A stretch of DNA of 64,000 nt from Methylotenera_A sp049687015 (lineage in GTDB: Bacteria; Pseudomonadota; Gammaproteobacteria; Burkholderiales; Methylophilaceae), in the NCBI GenBank assembly GCA_049687015.1, contig JBAVIP010000004.1:12194-76193 (forward strand), read 5' to 3'. The position numbers and the translations under genes were made by a program. The notes beneath the pieces are model-generated. The model did no database searches, was not told the origin of the DNA, and was given only the letters and a program-made list of their open reading frames with translations. Positions 59,702 to 64,000 of the stretch are shown piece by piece. How positions within the stretch are numbered: position 1 is the first letter of the stretch; every line of letters starts with the position of its first letter.

Positions 59702-60603
59702 CCGGAGCTGATCTTGATAAAAATGCCGGCCAACTGGACACTTTTATCGACCACCTTTGGCTAGAGGATGGCTTATCTAAAAACACCCTCGAAAGTTATC
59801 GCACCGATTTAAGCCAGTTTGATGTGTGGCTTGCAAAGCAGCATAAAGATTTACTCACAGCTAATCAGGCCGATATTCAGCAATATCTCGCGGTTAAATT
59901 TCCGCAAAGCAAACCGCGCAGCATCAGCCGATTAATTGCCAGCATGCGGCGTTTTTACCGCTATGCGTTGCGTGAGAATTTAATCAAAACCGACCCCACA
60001 TTACAAATAGAATCGCCTAAACTTCCACGCAGCTTGCCTAAAAGCTTGAATGAGCAAGAGGTAGAAGATTTACTCAATGCGCCTGATATTAACCAACCCA
60101 TTGGCCTGCGTGATAGAGCCATGCTGGAGCTGCTGTATGCGAGCGGCTTGCGGGTATCTGAGCTGGTGGGCGTGAAGGTGAATGAGGTCAGCACGCAAGA
60201 CGGCGTGGTGCGCGTGACGGGTAAGGGAAGTAAGACTAGATTAGTGCCGATGGGTGAAGAAGCGGCGGACTGGATTACAAGATACCTGAAACAGGCACGC
60301 CCCGAGATTCTGCAAAAACGTCTATGCGACGCGTTGTTTGTGACAGCGCGGGCACAGGCCATGTCGCGCCAGGCCTTTTGGTATTTAATCAAGCGCTATG
60401 CGCTAGTAGCAGGTATTACCAAGCACATGAGTCCGCACGTGTTGCGCCATGCCTTTGCCACGCATTTGCTTAATCATGGTGCCGATTTGCGCGTGGTGCA
60501 GATGTTGTTGGGGCATGCGGATATTTCGACTACGCAGATTTATACGCATGTGGCGCGGGAGCGGTTGAAGCAGTTGCATAGTGTGCATCATCCACGGGGG
60601 TGA
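59698..60603 (+). CDS. xerD: Site-specific tyrosine recombinase XerD
   Basis: 301 residues. The N-terminal SAM-like core-binding domain (LEDGLSKNTLESYRTDLSQF) is followed by the catalytic domain with Arg in YASGLRVSELVGV, Lys in GKGSKTRLVP, HVLRHAFATHLLNHGADLR (His-x-x-Arg), His in LLGHADIST and the nucleophile Tyr in TQIYTHV. The C terminus LKQLHSVHHPRG matches XerD rather than XerC. It resolves chromosome dimers at dif with XerC and FtsK; no dif site was recognised nearby. Housekeeping copy, not a phage integrase. Confidence 0.93.
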   Translation: MTGADLDKNAGQLDTFIDHLWLEDGLSKNTLESYRTDLSQFDVWLAKQHKDLLTANQADIQQYLAVKFPQSKPRSISRLIASMRRFYRYALRENLIKTDPTLQIESPKLPRSLPKSLNEQEVEDLLNAPDINQPIGLRDRAMLELLYASGLRVSELVGVKVNEVSTQDGVVRVTGKGSKTRLVPMGEEAADWITRYLKQARPEILQKRLCDALFVTARAQAMSRQAFWYLIKRYALVAGITKHMSPHVLRHAFATHLLNHGADLRVVQMLLGHADISTTQIYTHVARERLKQLHSVHHPRG

Positions 60604-60975
60604 TTTATTGCAAAAAGCATTGCCCTGAAAGGAGCATGGATATTGGGCTGCAGGGCGGGTGTTTTGAGCCGTCATTCTGAGAGAAACGAAGAATCCAGTA
60701 GTTATAGAGTGTTGTCTGGGATAGCGCTTCGTCCGTCATTCCGCGCTCGACACGGAATCCAGTGGCTTTGGACCAAGCCGCTCTCGCGCGGCGGGCGAGT
60801 TACTTTTTCTTGCGTAGCCAAGAAAATAATCCAAAAAGAAGGCTACCCCGCTGCCGCTTCATCCTTCGGTCTTAGCGCCGCATCCGGGGCGGCTGCGGAA
60901 CTCGCTACGCTCAAACAGTCCTCGCCGCCTACCATCTGCCGCTCAAGCCTAAGGCGCGGCAAGGGGGATAAACAC
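60604..60975. repeat. Mosaic of dispersed repeats between xerD and the Mrr-like gene
   Basis: 372 bases with no credible gene. Two related units share the frame GTCATTC...GAATCCAG: one at 60671-60698 and one at 60735-60763 (CGTCATTCCGCGCTCGACAC ... GGAATCCAG). A third segment (about 60780-60970) contains a TTTTTCTTG / CCAAGAAAA hairpin and the sequence GAGTTACTTTTTCTTGCGTA, a type seen dispersed in many proteobacterial genomes. A frame open across it (60643-60999) is repeat-derived, so I do not call it a gene. Confidence 0.7.
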
Positions 60976-61773
60976 TCAGCCGATTGTGCCGGTACATGAA
61001 GGGTAATTAGAGCAGCCGTAAAACTTTTTACCAGTATTCTGGCCTCGCTTGGCTACACGTTCCACCATGCCGCCGCCGCATTTAGGACAAATAATAGAAG
61101 CTTGAGTCGTTACTTTTTCGGTGTTAACTGAAGCATGGACTGATTTTTTTGTGCTGCGCACTTCACTAATTAGTTTGTAAAGTGTTTCGCCGTTAATTAA
61201 TTCGATTGGTTTATTGTTCGCAAATGATTGAGCTTCTTGAGTGTAATTGCCAGAGCTGACAAAAATACAAGCAGATGCTTTTTCAGCCACCATAACGCCA
61301 TACAACTCACGGACTGGGCTAACACCAACTTGAACATTCTTCCATCTTTTACATTGAACGATTGTTTTTTGGTTATTTTTAGTTAAAGTTAAATCAATCC
61401 CGCCATCAGCTCCGCCACCGCCATTTTCTCGGACAGCGTAGCCCTTTCTACGAAAATATTCACCAATTAGCAACTCGAATTCTTGCCAACTTAATTGCCT
61501 AATACTTTCAAGTTTATCAGTGTCATTAAGAAGCTTTTTTCGTTTTAACTGATTAAAAAAAGACATCAAAGCGGCTACTAAAACAAGGATTGCAAAGATT
61601 CCAGAAAATCCCGAAATTGCGCTTGCGAATGCTTGATGAATTTGGCTTTTGAAGTTTATTGAAGGCAAAATATATTTCAAGCTAAAATACACTACTACAG
61701 CTAAAATAACATTTATCCACCAAGGAATTGTAGATAATTCTTCAAGCAGGTCACCCTTTTTTCTTCTTGCCAT
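60976..61773 (-). CDS. Membrane-anchored Mrr-like restriction endonuclease with zinc finger
   Basis: 265 residues. Two membrane helices (about 17-36 and 55-75) precede a PD-(D/E)xK nuclease domain of the Mrr type: LSWQEFELLIGEYFRRKGY, GGADGGIDLTL (Asp127) and TIVQCKRWKN (Gln140-x-Lys142), then ELYGVMVAEKASACIFVSSG. The C terminus holds a topoisomerase-type zinc finger (ICPKCGGGMVER ... YGCSNYPSC). Catalytic residues look intact. Such proteins cleave modified or foreign DNA, but the membrane anchor and physiological target are unexplained. No methyltransferase is nearby. The DNA is more AT-rich than its neighbours. Confidence 0.85.
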   Translation of the reverse strand: MARRKKGDLLEELSTIPWWINVILAVVVYFSLKYILPSINFKSQIHQAFASAISGFSGIFAILVLVAALMSFFNQLKRKKLLNDTDKLESIRQLSWQEFELLIGEYFRRKGYAVRENGGGGADGGIDLTLTKNNQKTIVQCKRWKNVQVGVSPVRELYGVMVAEKASACIFVSSGNYTQEAQSFANNKPIELINGETLYKLISEVRSTKKSVHASVNTEKVTTQASIICPKCGGGMVERVAKRGQNTGKKFYGCSNYPSCTGTIG

Positions 61774-61809
61774 TTTTAGCTCCTATTATTTATTTTACAA
61801 AAACTTAAT

Positions 61810-62160
61810 CTATTTTTGCCGTTCAATCACCACCCCCAACGCTTTCAATCCCGGCAATATAGCAGGTTTAGCGACTTTAATTTTCACCCTTAACGCGCCA
61901 AATTCTTTTAGAATTAATTGGCTCACATGCTCGGCAAGGGCTTCTACCAATTGAAAACTGTGTTCGTTTAAAGTGTCGCGGATGCGCCTGACTACCGCGC
62001 CGTAATCAATGGTGTCGGCAATGGCGTCGCTTTTGCCCGCTTTGGTTAAATCGTAGCCAATTTCAATATCCAGAAAAATGGTTTGCGGCGTCATGCGCTC
62101 CCACTCGGGTACGCCAAGTTTGGTTTGCACTTTGAGTTCGCTGATAAAAATGGTGTCCAT
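61810..62160 (-). CDS. folB: Dihydroneopterin aldolase
   Basis: 116 residues, the usual FolB length. Seen: IFISELKVQTKLGVPEWERM at the start, DTIDYGAVVRRIRDTLNEHS in the middle, FQLVEALAEHVSQLIL with the active-site Glu, and a Lys in VKIKVAKP. It converts dihydroneopterin to hydroxymethyl-dihydropterin and glycolaldehyde in folate synthesis. Divergent from plsY, a common arrangement. Confidence 0.94.
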   Translation of the reverse strand: MDTIFISELKVQTKLGVPEWERMTPQTIFLDIEIGYDLTKAGKSDAIADTIDYGAVVRRIRDTLNEHSFQLVEALAEHVSQLILKEFGALRVKIKVAKPAILPGLKALGVVIERQK

Positions 62161-62214
62161 GGCTTTAACAATTATCGTATAAAATAGTATTAGATCATTT
62201 TAGAGCAACTTAAT

Positions 62215-62835
62215 ATGAATGAGTTAGGTTTTATACCCGTCGCCCTTGTGCCCATGGTTTGGATTGTCGCGGCATATTTTCTGGGATCCGTTTCGTTTGG
62301 TATTTGGGTGAGCAGGTTATATGGCCTGGCAGATCCGCGTACAGTGGGCTCCGGCAACCCGGGCGCGACCAATGTGCTGCGCAGTGGCAGAAAATCTGCT
62401 GCAGCTTTAACCTTGCTGGGCGATGCTTTAAAAGGCTGGTTTCCTGTCTGGTTGGCGTTGCAGTCCAATATGCTGATGTGGGTGGTGGCTGCGGTTGGTT
62501 TGGCTGTGTTTTTCGGGCATTTATACCCGATTTTCCATCGTTTTAAAGGCGGCAAGGGCGTAGCAACCGCGCTGGGCGTGATGTTGGCGGTTTCGCTCTG
62601 GTTAGGCTTGGCGTGTCTGCTCACTTGGGCGATTGTGTTTGCTGTCAGCCGTATTTCTTCGCTCTCAGCCATTGTGGCGGCCGCTTTATCGCCTATTTTT
62701 GCTGCCTGGTTTTTGTTACCATACAAAGATTATGTACTGATGGTGCTGGTGATGGCCATCATGCTGGTGTGGCGCCACAAAACGAACATTCAGAAGTTGC
62801 TGGCAGGCAAGGAGTCGGGCTTCGGCAAGAAATAA
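62215..62835 (+). CDS. plsY: Glycerol-3-phosphate acyltransferase PlsY
   Basis: 206-residue integral membrane enzyme with about five helices that acylates glycerol-3-phosphate using acyl-phosphate. The three conserved motifs are YFLGSVSFGIWVSRL (first loop Ser region), GSGNPGATNVLRSGR and GHLYPIFHRFKGGKGVATAL. Normal length. It converges on tsaD across a G/C-run repeat. Confidence 0.95.
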   Translation: MNELGFIPVALVPMVWIVAAYFLGSVSFGIWVSRLYGLADPRTVGSGNPGATNVLRSGRKSAAALTLLGDALKGWFPVWLALQSNMLMWVVAAVGLAVFFGHLYPIFHRFKGGKGVATALGVMLAVSLWLGLACLLTWAIVFAVSRISSLSAIVAAALSPIFAAWFLLPYKDYVLMVLVMAIMLVWRHKTNIQKLLAGKESGFGKK

Positions 62836-62837
62836 AT

Positions 62838-62937
62838 TCCCTCCCCTTTTGTAGGGCTAGGGTGGGGGGGGTGGATCGCCTGATTCAGCGCAAGTTTCTA
62901 CCCCCATCCCAACCTTCTCCCTTAAAGGGTGAAGGGG
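62838..62937. repeat. Large inverted repeat between plsY and tsaD
   Basis: CCCTCCCCTTTTGTAGGGCT (from 62840) plus a G run (AGGGTGGGGGGGGT) on the left pair imperfectly with CTACCCCCATCCCAACCTTC and CTCCCTTAAAGGGTGAAGGG on the right, giving a ~100-base hairpin between two convergent genes. This C/G-run palindrome type is widespread in intergenic DNA of proteobacteria and may act as a two-way terminator. Confidence 0.65.
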
Positions 62938-62938
62938 C

Positions 62939-63973
62939 TTACGGTTTTTGTAACTCTGCTAAATCCCAACGCGGTTTTACGCCAAAACTATAATCTTGGC
63001 TTTTGCTTGTTATGGCCTTAAGCCGCATAGCCTTTAATCTCATGCCTCCTGCAAATGCAATCATGGCGCCGTTATCAGTGCAAAACTCCAAGCGCGGATA
63101 ACTTACTTTACACAATTTGCGCTTGGTTGCTGCGCTCAAGCGCTCGCGCAGCCTTGTATTGGCGCCTACCCCGCCTGAAACGATTAAATTATCCAAACCG
63201 GTTTCACGTAGCGCGCTCATGCATTTGGCTGTTAATATCTCGGTCACAGACTCCTGAAACTCCCAAGCAATATCTGCCTTAACTTCACTCGTCAGCGGCA
63301 GGTTATTGTTTACCAGCGTTAACACTGCCGTTTTTAATCCACTAAAGCTAAAATTTAAATCACCGCTGTTTAACATTGGTCGAGGCAATTTAAACTTTGC
63401 TTTACCCTGCTTAGCTAACTGTGCTAATGCTGGTCCGCCAGGGTAGCCTAATCCGAGTAATTTCGCGGTTTTGTCAAACGCTTCACCTGCTGCATCGTCT
63501 AATGTATCGCCCAGTAAGGTATATTCGCCGATGCCGTCTACGCGCATGAGTTGACTATGTCCGCCAGAAACCAGCAGCGCGACGAATGGAAATTGTGGGG
63601 GATTTGCCTCAAGTAGCGGTGCAAGCAAATGGCCTTCCAAATGATGTACTGCGACACTCGGCACATTGAGCGCAAATGCCAGTGATTGTGCAATGCTGGT
63701 GCCCACCAGCAGTGCCCCAGCCAGCCCCGGGCCTTGCGTGTAGGCGATGCCATCAATATCTTTAAGCGACTTGTGGGCATTTTTTAATACGATTTCAGCT
63801 AGCGGCAAAGCGCGTCGAATGTGGTCGCGCGAAGCGAGTTCTGGCACTACACCGCCGTATTCTGCGTGCATATCTACTTGCGAGTGCAGGGCATGTGAAA
63901 GCAAGCCTTGCTCGGTATCGTAAAGCGCGACACCAGTTTCGTCGCAAGATGATTCAAACCCTAAAACTAGCAT
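62939..63973 (-). CDS. tsaD: tRNA N6-adenosine threonylcarbamoyltransferase
   Basis: 344-residue ASKHA-fold enzyme that transfers threonylcarbamoyl to A37 of ANN-decoding tRNAs with TsaB and TsaE. Seen: GFESSCDETGVALYD, the metal-binding His pair in VAVHHLEGHLLAPL, LLVSGGHSQLMRV, GEAFDKTAKLLGLGYPGGPA and VSGGVGANTRLRERL. A short internal repetition (MRLKAMRLKA) lies near the C terminus, where family members vary. The 27 bases after its start to the window end show nothing. Confidence 0.95.
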   Translation of the reverse strand: MLVLGFESSCDETGVALYDTEQGLLSHALHSQVDMHAEYGGVVPELASRDHIRRALPLAEIVLKNAHKSLKDIDGIAYTQGPGLAGALLVGTSIAQSLAFALNVPSVAVHHLEGHLLAPLLEANPPQFPFVALLVSGGHSQLMRVDGIGEYTLLGDTLDDAAGEAFDKTAKLLGLGYPGGPALAQLAKQGKAKFKLPRPMLNSGDLNFSFSGLKTAVLTLVNNNLPLTSEVKADIAWEFQESVTEILTAKCMSALRETGLDNLIVSGGVGANTRLRERLSAATKRKLCKVSYPRLEFCTDNGAMIAFAGGMRLKAMRLKAITSKSQDYSFGVKPRWDLAELQKP

Positions 63974-64000
63974 TTATTTGCCTATAAGACGCTTTTATGC

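Noticed and set aside
59698..60603. Tyrosine recombinase as phage or island integrase
   Set aside because: Length, C-terminal motif and ogt neighbour fit housekeeping XerD; no att repeats, tRNA or phage genes nearby.
60643..60999. Open frame of 118 codons on the plus strand between xerD and the Mrr-like gene
   Set aside because: It runs through dispersed-repeat sequence (GTCATTC...GAATCCAG units and a TTTTTCTTG hairpin), has no ribosome site and overlaps the 3' end of the Mrr-like gene.
1..64000. CRISPR arrays, tRNA and rRNA genes
   Set aside because: No regularly spaced direct repeats, no tRNA cloverleaf with a T-loop GTTCRA signature and no rRNA sequence were recognised in the intergenic regions.

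Overview
The window reads as a contiguous piece of a betaproteobacterial chromosome, most probably a methylotroph of the Methylophilaceae (Methylotenera/Methylophilus type). The assignment is an inference from gene order and content: mrcA divergent from pilMNOPQ-aroK-aroB-dgt, glnA with ntrB-ntrC, kbl-tdh, yebC-ruvC...ruvB-ybgC-tolQRAB-pal-cpoB-queE-queC, rpsP-rimM-trmD-rplS, and a fused SoxYZ-like carrier of the kind found beside PQQ-dependent alcohol dehydrogenases. No phage, plasmid, rRNA, tRNA or CRISPR locus was found.

Layout. 1-1.75 kb: the end of a membrane-anchored, anti-sigma-like protein and a convergent conserved hypothetical. 1.8-12.4 kb: PBP1A, then (divergent) the type IV pilus assembly/secretin operon pilMNOPQ, a terminator, aroK, aroB and dgt. 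12.4-13.0 kb: a REP-associated transposase (RAYT) pseudogene bracketed by REP elements. 13.2-16.3 kb: a porin, an unusual SEC-C/TPR/methyltransferase fusion and a GNAT acetyltransferase. 16.3-21.3 kb (minus strand): the nitrogen-control block glnA, a DUF4124 protein, ntrB and ntrC, with a sigma-54-type promoter and an NtrC-like site before glnA. 21.4-28.3 kb: rhodanese, aroE, mtgA, uvrA (minus), an MFS transporter and ssb. 28.4-31.2 kb: FmdB-type zinc ribbon, DUF502 membrane protein, aspS. 31.2-38.9 kb: an AT-rich orphan, kbl-tdh (threonine to glycine), a VOC protein, the SoxYZ-like carrier behind a Crp/Fnr-type palindrome, yjbQ, a U32 (TrhP/YegQ-type) protein, a CBS protein and an EamA transporter. 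39.0-49.1 kb: yebC and the ruv genes. A UbiA-family prenyltransferase sits between ruvC and ruvA. Four genes (DUF4349 lipoprotein, TonB-dependent receptor, periplasmic binding protein, GGDEF-EAL protein) sit between ruvA and ruvB. 49.1-56.6 kb: tol-pal system, queE, queC and a LuxR-type regulator. 56.7-59.1 kb: ribosomal protein and rRNA/tRNA maturation operon. 59.2-64 kb: ogt, xerD, a repeat mosaic, a membrane-anchored Mrr-like nuclease, folB, plsY and tsaD.

The most distinctive non-coding signal is a family of three long hairpin elements (31167-31268, 38888-38994, 55090-55200; 102-111 nt). Each starts at, or one base after, the stop codon of the preceding gene. They share a core (ACTTTGT, 7-11 nt, CTTGYCGT) but have different outer arm sequences that are nevertheless self-complementary in each copy. 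The most distinctive coding signal is the receptor / binding-protein / c-di-GMP enzyme cluster inside the ruv locus, which resembles in logic the NspS-MbaA type of periplasmic-binding-protein-to-c-di-GMP signalling. All functions are assigned by reading motifs and gene order; no database search was run.
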